Shown: positions 1 through 5,965, counted from the stretch's first letter. The stretch is 10,274 nt of DNA from Actinomycetota bacterium (GCA_005885165.1 VAXR01000123.1:1-10274); one strand, 5' to 3'. Numbers and translations are program-made. Notes: generated by a model from the letters alone, not told the origin.

Positions 1-50
1 TCGGCGTGGTGGGGCGTACCGTTGTCGACCTCGTCAGCAGGATCCGCTGA
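1..50 (+). CDS. C-terminal tail of an upstream gene (partial)
   Basis: Reading from base 3, an open frame gives 15 residues (GVVGRTVVDLVSRIR) and ends in TGA at 48-50. The tail is amphipathic with alternating hydrophobic and basic residues, as expected for the end of a globular protein. The 75-bp spacer that follows, with its own SD for the next gene, fits a gene boundary here. The piece is too short to assign a family, and the call rests only on frame and composition. Confidence 0.4.
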   Translation, partial: GVVGRTVVDLVSRIR

Positions 51-69
51 GCCCGCCCGAGCCCGCACT

Positions 70-98
70 TGTCCGTCCGTTAAGGCATCCTGTCCGTC
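70..98 (+). promoter_or_regulatory. Direct repeat TGTCCGTC x2 upstream of the lipoprotein gene
   Basis: The octamer TGTCCGTC occurs at 70-77 and again at 91-98, a 21-bp period that places both copies on the same face of the helix. The pair lies 28-56 bp before the lipoprotein start, in the only stretch that could hold its promoter. No convincing -35/-10 pair was found, so an operator role is inference. Confidence 0.25.
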
Positions 99-125
99 TC
101 GCTCACGCCCATAAGGAGGGAACGA

Positions 126-566
126 ATGAACGCCCGTCGCAAGCTGATGCCGGCTGTCGTCGCAGTGTGCGCCCTCTCGCTGGTCGCCTCGGGTTGCGGC
201 GGCAACAGCTACAAGGACAACGTGAAGAAGGCCGCCGCGCAGTTCAAGAAGACCTCGACGGACGCGGGGACGAAGCTCCAGAACGCCAAGTCCAAGACGG
301 AGTTCAGCGCCGGCGTCGACGAGTTCCAGGGCGCCGTCCGCACGTTCAACTCCAAGCTCTCGAGCCTCAAGCCGCCGAGCGGCGCGCAGGCCGCCCAGTC
401 CCATCTCATCACGGTGCTGAACACCTTCTCGAGCGACGCCGGAGCCGTGCGCGACGCCCTCAACGCGGGCAACCTCCAGCAGGTCAAGTCGACCGCGCTG
501 AAAGTCCAGACGGATGTCGCCGACGTGAAGAGCGCCGCGCAGGCACTGGAGTCGGCCGCGAAATAG
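126..566 (+). CDS. Small secreted lipoprotein, helical, function unknown
   Basis: 146 residues. The N-terminus is a lipoprotein signal: basic start (residues 4-6 RRK), hydrophobic core (about 8-21), and lipobox ending A21-S22-G23-C24, so Cys24 would be diacylated and anchor the protein outside the membrane. The mature part of about 122 residues is rich in Ala, Lys, Ser, Gln and Val. It has heptad-like hydrophobic spacing, a Pro-Pro hinge near residue 83, and no further Cys, suggesting a two-part helical bundle. The start is well supported: AAGGAGGG at 113-120 lies 5 bp before the ATG. Lipoproteins of this size and composition are common in actinobacteria as uncharacterised proteins, and no enzymatic motif is visible. 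It converges on the AIM24 gene 21 bp downstream, so it is probably transcribed alone. Gene and lipoprotein nature are secure; function is unknown. Confidence 0.85.
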   Translation: MNARRKLMPAVVAVCALSLVASGCGGNSYKDNVKKAAAQFKKTSTDAGTKLQNAKSKTEFSAGVDEFQGAVRTFNSKLSSLKPPSGAQAAQSHLITVLNTFSSDAGAVRDALNAGNLQQVKSTALKVQTDVADVKSAAQALESAAK

Positions 567-569
567 ACG

Positions 570-597
570 CGGGGGCGGCCCCGCCGGTCAGCCCCCG
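570..597. terminator. Hairpin between convergent lipoprotein and AIM24 genes
   Basis: CGGGGGC (570-576) and GCCCCCG (591-597) form a perfect 7-bp GC stem around a 14-base loop, just after the lipoprotein stop and overlapping the end of the AIM24 reading frame (stop at 588-590). An internal alternative, GGGGC with GCCCC, is also possible. The position between convergent stops suits a bidirectional terminator, but neither side has a T-tract. Confidence 0.4.
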
Positions 598-1397
598 ATC
601 CCGCGGATCAGCGCGCCGGCAACGCCGCCCGTGGCGGCGGCCTCCGTCTTGCCGCCGACGCCGGTCTCGAGCGGCGCGATGAACAGCGTCTGGATCGCGA
701 GCCGGCCGGGTCCGGTGAAGCGGTTCCAGGTGAGCTTGCCGCCGCCGCCCATCAGGCCGGTCTTGAGCCCCATGGTGACGGCCTCGAGCTGCACCGTCGG
801 GTCCTTGAAGAGCCAGCCGCCCGCCTCGACGTCGAGCTGCTCGCCAGGCTCGAGGTTGACCATGAACACGTTTCCGTGACCGTGTAGCCAGACCAGCGCG
901 TCGCCGTTCGTCGCGCGGAACTTGTCGATGAAGAACCCGGAGCCGCCGACCAGCATGTTGCGGACGCCCTTCACGCGCTCGAACGTGTAGTCGAGGTTGT
1001 CGGTCGCGGCGATGAACTGGTGCTCGCGGACGTGCAGCTCCTGCCCCTGGCTCAAGTGCAGGGGGATGCATTGGCCGACCGAGTCCCGCGAGAAGGCAAC
1101 CCGGCCGGGGCCGAGCGCGCGGGTGACGAAGAAGTCGAGGCCGGCGATCTTCCGCTTCACGGCGCCCTTCAGCTTCCTCAGCTCGATGTTGACGCTCGTC
1201 TCCTTCCAGAGGAGCACGTGGTGCTCGTGCATGACGCCGACGTCGCCGAGGTCGACCTGGAGCTCGGGCACGAGCTCCCCGCGGATGTGGTAGCTGACGC
1301 CGGCGAACTGCTCGTCGTGGATCTGGCTGGGGATGGGTTCAGGTATGTGCATCGCGCGATCATCGCGGCTCGCCCTGGGGCTGTCCACCTCGGCCAC
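588..1397 (-). CDS. AIM24 family protein
   Basis: 269 residues from the GTG at 1397. The protein belongs to the AIM24 (formerly DUF124) family of Gly-rich beta-sandwich proteins, named after a yeast mitochondrial protein; its bacterial role is unknown. Diagnostic segments are the GGSGFFIDKF stretch at about 151-160 followed by a Gly/Trp/His strand (WLHGHG, 170-175), and the C-terminal block with a Gly-rich turn (GLMGGGG, 214-220) leading into RFTGPGRLAIQT (226-237), where family members carry the terminal G-P-G strand. There is no signal peptide or membrane segment, so it is cytoplasmic. The start is uncertain: the GTG has a weak AAGG 7 bp upstream, while an in-frame ATG at 1352 (residue 16, MHIPEP) matches usual family starts but has no SD. 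It diverges from the NTF2-like gene across an 80-bp spacer. Confidence 0.85.
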   Translation of the reverse strand: MAEVDSPRASRDDRAMHIPEPIPSQIHDEQFAGVSYHIRGELVPELQVDLGDVGVMHEHHVLLWKETSVNIELRKLKGAVKRKIAGLDFFVTRALGPGRVAFSRDSVGQCIPLHLSQGQELHVREHQFIAATDNLDYTFERVKGVRNMLVGGSGFFIDKFRATNGDALVWLHGHGNVFMVNLEPGEQLDVEAGGWLFKDPTVQLEAVTMGLKTGLMGGGGKLTWNRFTGPGRLAIQTLFIAPLETGVGGKTEAAATGGVAGALIRGIGG

Positions 1398-1406
1398 GCG
1401 CCAGCC

Positions 1407-1436
1407 TTGACAGCGCTCGCAAATAGCGCTTAGGGT
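1407..1436 (+). promoter_or_regulatory. Sigma-70-type promoter of the NTF2-like gene with a twin AGCGCT in the spacer
   Basis: A consensus -35 TTGACA (1407-1412) is followed by an 18-bp spacer and TAGGGT (1431-1436), which fits the actinobacterial TANNNT -10. The palindromic hexamer AGCGCT occurs at 1412-1417 and 1425-1430 (13-bp period), filling the space between the boxes. Predicted transcription starts near 1443, leaving a leader of about 35 bases with the SD AAAGGAGG at 1466-1473. A repressor or activator site inside the spacer is inference. Confidence 0.6.
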
Positions 1437-1477
1437 CCGCGGAGCGCGGAGGTGCCGGTCCGATCAAAGGAGGCACC

Positions 1478-1894
1478 ATGGGGACGATCGATGTTGCTCG
1501 CGAGAACGTTGAGGCCTTCAACGCGGCCGACTGGGACCGCTTCGGGGCCACGATGAGCGAGGACTGCGTCTACGACGAGCCTGGGACTCAGAGGCACGTC
1601 GAGGGCGTGGACGGGATTCTCGAGATCAACCGCGGTTGGAGAGAGACCTTTCCCGATGCTCACGGGACGATCGAGCGCGCCATCGCGGCCGACGGCACCG
1701 CGACGCTCGAGATCACGTGGGAAGGAACTCAGGCGGGTCCGCTGCAGACGCCCGAGGGCGAGCTGCCGCCGTCGAACCGCCACGTGACCGTGAAGGCCGC
1801 GCAGGTGTTCGACATCGAGGGGGACAAGATCAAGGAGGCCCACCACTACTTCGACATGGCGGGCATGCTCCAGCAGATCGGCGCCGGCGGCTGA
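1478..1894 (+). CDS. NTF2-like / SnoaL-like ester cyclase family protein
   Basis: 138 residues, the usual length of a single-domain SnoaL-type NTF2-like cone fold. Matching features are the N-terminal helix and loop (AFNAADWDRF, 13-22), the strand with VYDEPGT (31-37), the W54-x3-FPD turn (58-60), a strand with WEGTQAG (81-87), R101-HVTVKAAQVFDIEGDKI in the last sheet, and the closing YFDMAGMLQQIG segment. Family members act on small hydrophobic molecules as cyclases, isomerases or hydrolases, or only bind them, and the substrate cannot be told from sequence. Acidic and His residues near the cavity (D29, E34, H122, H123, D126) are possible catalytic residues. The start is set by AAAGGAGG 4 bp before the ATG. 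It is flanked by its own promoter and a strong terminator, so it is a single-gene unit. The protein is soluble and cytoplasmic. Confidence 0.85.
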   Translation: MGTIDVARENVEAFNAADWDRFGATMSEDCVYDEPGTQRHVEGVDGILEINRGWRETFPDAHGTIERAIAADGTATLEITWEGTQAGPLQTPEGELPPSNRHVTVKAAQVFDIEGDKIKEAHHYFDMAGMLQQIGAGG

Positions 1895-1906
1895 TCCCGG
1901 CCTACG

Positions 1907-1939
1907 CGGGCGGGCCGGACGCGGTGTCCGGCCCGCCCG
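1907..1939 (+). terminator. Perfect 14-bp stem terminator after the NTF2-like gene
   Basis: Bases 1907-1920 and 1926-1939 pair without mismatch (14 bp, mostly G/C) around the loop GCGGT, 12 bp after the stop codon. A run of five T lies at 1957-1961, 17 bp past the stem, so this is not a textbook T-tailed terminator. High-GC actinobacteria often use such stems. It separates the NTF2-like gene from the beta-helix gene. Confidence 0.7.
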
Positions 1940-1941
1940 GC

Positions 1942-1970
1942 TTGCTCTCGGTGCGCTTTTTGGTTAGGGT
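1942..1970 (+). promoter_or_regulatory. Promoter for a probably leaderless beta-helix mRNA
   Basis: TAGGGT (1965-1970) is identical to the -10 of the NTF2-like gene and lies within the same nonamer TTAGGGTCC. A weak -35, TTGCTC (1942-1947), sits 17 bp upstream. The -10 ends only 9 bp before the ATG at 1980 and no SD is present in between, so transcription would begin at or next to the start codon. Confidence 0.45.
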
Positions 1971-1979
1971 CCTAGGCGC

Positions 1980-3788
1980 ATGATGCTCTGGCCCGAGCGG
2001 GGGCTTCGGCCGCACTTCGTCGCACGCGTTACGGCTATAGCTGTCCTCGCCGTCATCGGCGCGATGGCGGCGCCGTCAGCCCAGGCCGGCACCCTCACCG
2101 TGACGAACAACGCGGACACGGGAGGCGGGACGCTCCGCGACAGGCTCGCGATGGCCAACGCCGGCGACACCATTCTCGTGCCCGGATCGTTCACGATCAT
2201 GCTCGCCAGCCCGTTGACAGTCACTCAGCTCACCTCCCACGGCGGCGTAACGATCGCCTCCACCGGATCGGGCACGCCGACGATCAGCGGGGCGAGCGTC
2301 ACGCGGATCTTCGTGATGAATTCGCATACGGGGCTGACACTGAGGCATCTCACGCTGTCGGACGGCAAGAGCGCGAGCGATGGCGGCGCCATCGACGCGT
2401 TGGACCACAACACCGTGGCCATCGTGAACAGCACAGTGAAGGACAGCGCCGCAGCAGCTGGAGATGCCGGTGCCATCTTCATGGGGGGCCCGGGAAACCT
2501 GACGGTTACGAACAGCACCATCACCAACAACGGCGGCGGTGGCGACGGCGGTGCGATCTTCATCGGGGCCCCGGCGAACGTGACGGTCACGAAGAGCACC
2601 ATCACCAACAACAGCACCAGCAGCGGCGCCGGCGGCGCCGTCTTCCTGAGCAATCCGGGCTCGATGACGGTCACGGACAGCACCTTCAGCGGGAATCACA
2701 CGTCATCGGGGCGAGGCGGTGCGATCCACCTGAATCATCCCGGCACGCTCACCATCAACCGCAGCACCTTCAGCGGCAACTACACCTCGGCTGGCGACGG
2801 CGGGGCCATTCAGATGAACTCGGACACGCTGACCACGCTTACGGCGACCAACAGCACGTTCAACGGCAACCACGCGGATGCCGGCAACGGCGGCGCGATC
2901 AAGATGGACCGCGACACAAGCACCTTCCTCACCAATACGACGCTCGCCAACAACATCGCGAGTGGAGACGGCGGCGCGATCCTGCTCGATGCGAATAGCT
3001 CCGCGGGAGCCACGGCCCGCTTCCTCAACGACACGATCCGCGGCAATCAGGCCGGCGCCGCCACGGGAAACGGGGGCGGTGTCCGCCTCCTCGACAGCCC
3101 GTTCAACGACGTCGCATTCAAGAACACAATCGTGTCGGGGAACACGGCGTCAAGCGGCATCAACTGCTCCTACGTCCCGCCGGAGATCGTCAGCCAGGGA
3201 CACAACGACGAGCAGGGCACGACCTGCGGGTTCACCGGGCCGGGCGACCTGAACGCCGACCCGAAGCTCGGCCTGCTGGCCTCCAACGGCGGGCCGACGC
3301 AGACGATGGCGCTGCTCGTCGGCAGCCCCGCAATTAACGGCGGCACCAACAACGGCTGTCCCGCAACCGACCAGCGGGGGGTCGCGCGGCCTCAGGCCGG
3401 CATATGCGACATCGGCGCGCTCGAGGCGATCAGGAAGCCTCACTGCACACTGAAGTCGAACGGCAGCAAGGTTCACCTCGCCAAGCACAAGACGGTGGGA
3501 ACGCTGTCCCTTACGGCGCGCTGCGACGAGGCCGCTTCGCTGAAGCTCACCGGCAAGATCAAGCGGAAGAAGGGCAAGGCGACCGGGCCTGGCAAGACCT
3601 TCACGATCCACGCCCTCAGCGCGGCCGCACGCGCAAACGTGCCGGTGGCGTTCACGGTGAAGGTTCCCGGTGCCGCGCTCGATTCGCTGAAAGCGGGCGC
3701 GAAGGAGTCGGCTTCGTTCACCCTCACCGGCAAGAACCCGAGCGGGTCGGCGACGGCGACCGCAAAGATCGGCCGCCTCAAGCTCTAG
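1980..3788 (+). CDS. Exported right-handed beta-helix protein with choice-of-anchor Q domain
   Basis: 602 residues. A signal peptide (hydrophobic core about 18-31, A34-Q35-A36 cut before G37) directs export. Residues about 37-130 form a capping region with the TGGGTLRDRLAMANAGDTI pattern common at the start of polymorphic beta-helix proteins. Residues about 131-385 are Asn/Ser/Thr/Gly-rich helix coils with a recurring [GA]G[AG][IV] motif about every 28 residues. Residues 424-483 match the choice-of-anchor Q module: NADPKLG, the NGGPTQT stretch, GSPAIN, CPATDQRGVARPQ and CDIGALE. The last 115 residues are a Lys-rich, Ig-like beta domain. Six Cys (396, 416, 460, 476, 489, 515) in three neighbouring pairs may form disulfides. 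There is no transmembrane anchor or LPXTG motif, so the basic tail may hold it to the cell surface by charge. Such coils often bind or cleave polysaccharide, but no lyase catalytic site is visible. A second ATG follows at 1983. Confidence 0.85.
   Translation: MMLWPERGLRPHFVARVTAIAVLAVIGAMAAPSAQAGTLTVTNNADTGGGTLRDRLAMANAGDTILVPGSFTIMLASPLTVTQLTSHGGVTIASTGSGTPTISGASVTRIFVMNSHTGLTLRHLTLSDGKSASDGGAIDALDHNTVAIVNSTVKDSAAAAGDAGAIFMGGPGNLTVTNSTITNNGGGGDGGAIFIGAPANVTVTKSTITNNSTSSGAGGAVFLSNPGSMTVTDSTFSGNHTSSGRGGAIHLNHPGTLTINRSTFSGNYTSAGDGGAIQMNSDTLTTLTATNSTFNGNHADAGNGGAIKMDRDTSTFLTNTTLANNIASGDGGAILLDANSSAGATARFLNDTIRGNQAGAATGNGGGVRLLDSPFNDVAFKNTIVSGNTASSGINCSYVPPEIVSQGHNDEQGTTCGFTGPGDLNADPKLGLLASNGGPTQTMALLVGSPAINGGTNNGCPATDQRGVARPQAGICDIGALEAIRKPHCTLKSNGSKVHLAKHKTVGTLSLTARCDEAASLKLTGKIKRKKGKATGPGKTFTIHALSAAARANVPVAFTVKVPGAALDSLKAGAKESASFTLTGKNPSGSATATAKIGRLKL
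2382..3083 (+). repeat. About 84-bp coding repeat (28-residue beta-helix coils)
   Basis: The motif [GA]G[AG][IV] begins at residues 135, 163, 190, 218, 246, 274, 304, 331 and 365, giving spacings of 28, 27, 28, 28, 28, 30, 27 and 34. Between copies the pattern runs hydrophobic strand, then NST or RST, then [FI]-x-x-N. Copies at 190-303 are the most alike, suggesting the coils grew by internal duplication. The DNA copies have diverged and are not exact tandem repeats. Confidence 0.75.
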
Positions 3789-3792
3789 TAGG

Positions 3793-3812
3793 GCCGCGCC
3801 GTCGAGCGCGGC
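3793..3812. terminator. Hairpin between the convergent beta-helix and fumC genes
   Basis: GCCGCGC (3793-3799) and GCGCGGC (3806-3812) form a perfect 7-bp stem with a 6-base loop in the 30-bp space between the two stop codons. It could terminate from both sides. There is no T-tract. Confidence 0.45.
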
Positions 3813-3818
3813 GGGTCG

Positions 3819-5024
3819 CTAGCCGGTCGGCGCCGGCTTCACCCCGCGCGTCATCGCCTTGAGGTCGAGCGCCTTGTCGAGCGTCTCCTCGTCGACGCCC
3901 TTCTCGAGCGCCACCTCGCGGATCGTTCGCTTCGACGCCACCGCCTCGCGCACGATCTCGGTCGCCTTGTCGTAGCCGATGTAGGGGTTGAGCGCCGTGG
4001 CGATCGCGGGCGTGGACTCGGCGTTTCGCTGCAGGACCTCGACGTTCGCCTCGATCCCCTCGACGCAGCGCTCGGCGAACGCGAGCGACGCGTACGAGAG
4101 GAGCTTGATCTGCTCGAGGACGTTGCGCGCGATGATCGGCATCCGGACGTTCAGCTCGAAGTTGCCCTGGGAGCCGGCGATGGTGATGGCCACGTCGTCC
4201 CCGATCACCTGGGCGGCGACCTGCAGGACGATCTCGCACGCCACGGGGTTGACCTTGCCCGGCATGATCGACGAGCCCTTCTGGAGCTCCGGAAGCGAAA
4301 GCTCGCCGAGCCCCGTTCGCGGCCCCGATCCCATCAGCGCGATGTCGTTCGCGATCTTCGTCAGCGAGACCGCCACCACCTTGAGCGCGCCGGAGAGCTC
4401 GACCAGCGCGTCGCGGGCGGCCTGGGCCTCGAACGGGTCCGCGGGCGGCTCGATCTCCAGCCCGGTCGCCTCGCTCAGGCGCGCGCGCACCCGCGCGGCG
4501 AACTCGGGGTGTGTGTTGAGCCCGGTGCCGGCCGCGGTCCCACCGAGCGGGATCTGCGCCACGCGCGGCAGCGCGTCGGCCACGCGCTCGGCGCCGAGCC
4601 GCACCTGTGTCGCGTAGCCCGCGAACTCCTGGCCGAGCGTGACGGGCACGGCGTCCATGAGGTGCGTGCGACCGGCCTTGACGAGGTCGGCGAACTCGTC
4701 GGCCTTGGCGGACAGCGCGCTCGCCAACCGCTCGAGCGCGGGCAGCAGGCTGTCGGTGGCCTCCGACAGCGCGGCCAGGTGGATCGCCGACGGGAACACG
4801 TCGTTGGTCGACTGACCCATGTTCACGTGGTCGTTCGGATGGACACCCTCGCCCGCGAGATTCGCGATCACCTCGTTCGCGTTCATGTTCGAGGAGGTGC
4901 CCGAGCCAGTCTGGAAGACGTCGATCGGGAACTGGTCGTCGTGCTTGCCCTCGGCGACCTCGTCGGCGGCCGTGGCGATCCGCTCGGCCACGTCCTCCTC
5001 GAGGAGCCCCAGCTCCCCGTTCAC
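3819..5024 (-). CDS. fumC: Class II fumarate hydratase, main part (5' end displaced by frameshift)
   Basis: 401 residues from a GTG at 5024. Class II fumarases are cytoplasmic homotetramers that interconvert fumarate and L-malate in the TCA cycle. Hallmarks present are TGSGTSSNMN (39-48), HPNDHVN (62-68, secondary B-site region), GRTHLMDAVPVTLGQE (118-133, with the His121 region that helps activate water), and the signature GSSIMPGKVNP (250-260) carrying the catalytic Ser loop. It is fumarase rather than aspartase or argininosuccinate lyase because of the THLMDAVPVT and FQTGSGTSSNMN wording. Family proteins are about 460 residues, so the first 55-60 are lacking here. Part of them is encoded just upstream in another frame (5021-5110). 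As written, the start follows no SD and begins in the middle of a helix of domain 1. This is either a real pseudogene or an assembly or sequencing error in an essential-type gene; the rest of the frame is intact. Confidence 0.85.
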   Translation of the reverse strand: MNGELGLLEEDVAERIATAADEVAEGKHDDQFPIDVFQTGSGTSSNMNANEVIANLAGEGVHPNDHVNMGQSTNDVFPSAIHLAALSEATDSLLPALERLASALSAKADEFADLVKAGRTHLMDAVPVTLGQEFAGYATQVRLGAERVADALPRVAQIPLGGTAAGTGLNTHPEFAARVRARLSEATGLEIEPPADPFEAQAARDALVELSGALKVVAVSLTKIANDIALMGSGPRTGLGELSLPELQKGSSIMPGKVNPVACEIVLQVAAQVIGDDVAITIAGSQGNFELNVRMPIIARNVLEQIKLLSYASLAFAERCVEGIEANVEVLQRNAESTPAIATALNPYIGYDKATEIVREAVASKRTIREVALEKGVDEETLDKALDLKAMTRGVKPAPTG

Positions 5025-5110
5025 CCGCGCAGCGGCGGGATCGGCTCGCCCGAGATCCGGAAGTTCTCCACGGCCTTCTTAGTCTCCCCGCCCCAGAGCT
5101 CTTCAGCCAC
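5021..5110 (-). pseudogene. fumC: N-terminal fumC fragment in a different frame
   Basis: From the GTG at 5110 a 29-codon frame encodes AEELWGGETKKAVENF followed by RISGEPIPPLRG and TGA. The LWGGETKKAVENF and ISGEPIP wording is the conserved fumarase N-terminal region (family: LWGAQTQRAVENFPISG). The frame then shifts: the bases before 5024 read in the other frame give AAARVNGELG, the family's next conserved helix. From memory of the family about 20 residues lie between ISG and VN, but only 23 bases are present, so about 37 bases seem to be missing. The fragment's stop TGA overlaps the next GTG (GTGA at 5021-5024). The start is backed by a strong SD. The R-x-E-x-D-x-x-G segment that opens most class II fumarases is absent. 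Confidence 0.75.
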
Positions 5111-5119
5111 TCGCGCGTG

Positions 5120-5127
5120 CCTCCTTT
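5120..5127 (-). promoter_or_regulatory. Ribosome binding site that sets the original fumC start
   Basis: On the minus strand AAAGGAGG (5127 down to 5120) is 9 bp before the GTG at 5110. It is the same sequence as the SD of the NTF2-like gene. This places initiation upstream of the frame break and argues that the fragment and the main frame were once a single gene. Confidence 0.7.
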
Positions 5128-5286
5128 GGTGGTCTGCCTTGAAATCTAGATGACCGGCGGTGCTCCGCCTGGCGGGGCCCCTGATCGACTGCTACCGCCG
5201 GTTCCCGGACGGCCGACTCCCGGTCGTGGGGTCGCGCGCCTGAGCACCACTTGCGCTCCGCATCCCGCTCATGCGCGCGCACACGA

Positions 5287-5302
5287 CCTCCGGTTCCGGA
5301 GG
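5287..5302. repeat. Perfect inverted repeat, 7-bp arms
   Basis: CCTCCGG (5287-5293) and CCGGAGG (5296-5302) are perfect complements separated by TT. The tiny spacer favours a DNA-binding site over an RNA hairpin. It lies about 180 bp upstream of the fumC start. Confidence 0.5.
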
Positions 5303-5399
5303 GGCGACGAAGGGAGGGTGGAAGTTACGTTCCCGTCACGCCCGTGCAGTGCTGTCACGGTGCGTTCGCCCCGAGAAGAGCGAGCGTCCATCGTGCGTG

Positions 5400-5415
5400 C
5401 CTAGCGGCCGGTAGG
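5400..5415. repeat. Near-palindrome downstream of the lipoprotein gene
   Basis: CCTAGCGGCCGGTAGG matches its reverse complement at 14 of 16 positions. It sits 23 bp past the lipoprotein stop on the minus strand. It could be a weak terminator stem or a protein-binding site. Confidence 0.35.
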
Positions 5416-5437
5416 TACGAGGGAGCGGCAGTCAAAC

Positions 5438-5965
5438 CTAGCCGTGGTCCCTGCCCGCCGCGCGGCCGCGGCGGTAGGCGGGCGAGGAGGTGCCGATCCC
5501 CGCCGCCACCGAGTCCAGCCTGCGCAGGAGCTCCGAGTAGATGCCCTGCGCGCTATCGCCGCCGCGGTGCGCCGCGCCGATCAGGAAGCCGAGCCGCAGG
5601 AGCGCCGGCCCGTGCGGGCGGGCGCGGGCGTCGGAGGCGAGGTGCTCCGCCGCCTCCACGAAGATCGAGCCGATGTTCTCGACGTCGCCCTGGCTGCTCG
5701 CGTGCGCGAAGCACTGGGACGGCCGCCGGCCGCCGATTCGCACCGCCCCGGGAGCTGCCGCGAGAGCCGATTCCAGCGCGCCGGAGCCCTGCAGGCAGGC
5801 CGCGGGCACGGTCTTCGACGGCTCGCTGCCGCATCCGGCCGCGCTGGCAGCCGCAACCACCGCTGCAAGGGCGATGGCGAAAGCGCCCGATCTGTTCCGT
5901 TTCCCGCCCGGGAGTTGCTGCAATTCCTGTGCTCCCGCGCGCCCGACGCGGCGCCGTGTTCTCAT
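5438..5965 (-). CDS. Putative lipoprotein, unrecognised family
   Basis: 175 residues from the ATG at 5965. The n-region is long and basic (RTRRR at 2-6, GGKRNR at 20-25), the hydrophobic core is 28-43, and the lipobox is A42-A43-G44-C45, so Cys45 is the predicted lipid anchor. The mature part has two more Cys (57, 85) that could pair and an Arg-rich middle. A C-terminal helical half (about 93-156) carries a regular hydrophobic pattern (IFVEAAEHLA, LLRLGFLIGAAHRG, IYSELLRRLDSV). No enzymatic motif was recognised. The start is uncertain: the ATG lacks an SD, a TTG at 5923 would give a more normal 30-residue signal, and a TTG at 6001 extends the frame upstream. It is divergent from the zinc-ribbon/PAS gene with only 38 bp between starts, so the two may share control. 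Confidence 0.65.
   Translation of the reverse strand: MRTRRRVGRAGAQELQQLPGGKRNRSGAFAIALAAVVAAASAAGCGSEPSKTVPAACLQGSGALESALAAAPGAVRIGGRRPSQCFAHASSQGDVENIGSIFVEAAEHLASDARARPHGPALLRLGFLIGAAHRGGDSAQGIYSELLRRLDSVAAGIGTSSPAYRRGRAAGRDHG

Larger units (their letters stand above)
5128..5437. other. Intergenic region without a convincing gene
   Basis: About 310 bases between fumC and the lipoprotein gene, both read on the minus strand. Open frames here (for example 5150-5404 +) are Pro/Arg/Ala-rich and resemble no family. The stretch should hold the lipoprotein terminator and the fumC promoter, but no clear -35/-10 pair was found. TAGATT (5148-5143, minus) is a possible weak -10 just before the fumC SD. 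A short GGCGG/CCGCC hairpin lies at 5156-5169, and two palindromes are listed separately. Confidence 0.6.

Noticed and set aside
2076..2699. Minus-strand frame of 207 codons opposite the beta-helix gene
   Set aside because: Composition mirrors the repeat region and the plus frame has a signal peptide and recognised modules.
5021..5110. Programmed ribosomal frameshift in fumC
   Set aside because: No slippery heptamer is seen and conserved residues are missing between the frames, so a shift alone would not restore the protein.
5111..5200. Hidden N-terminal R-x-E-x-D segment of fumarase upstream of the GTG
   Set aside because: Translations of this stretch that I read give no such motif, and an SD lies between it and the start codon.
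5150..5404. 84-codon plus-strand open frame in the intergenic gap
   Set aside because: Pro/Arg/Ala-rich translation with no family likeness and no SD; typical of chance open frames in high-GC DNA.
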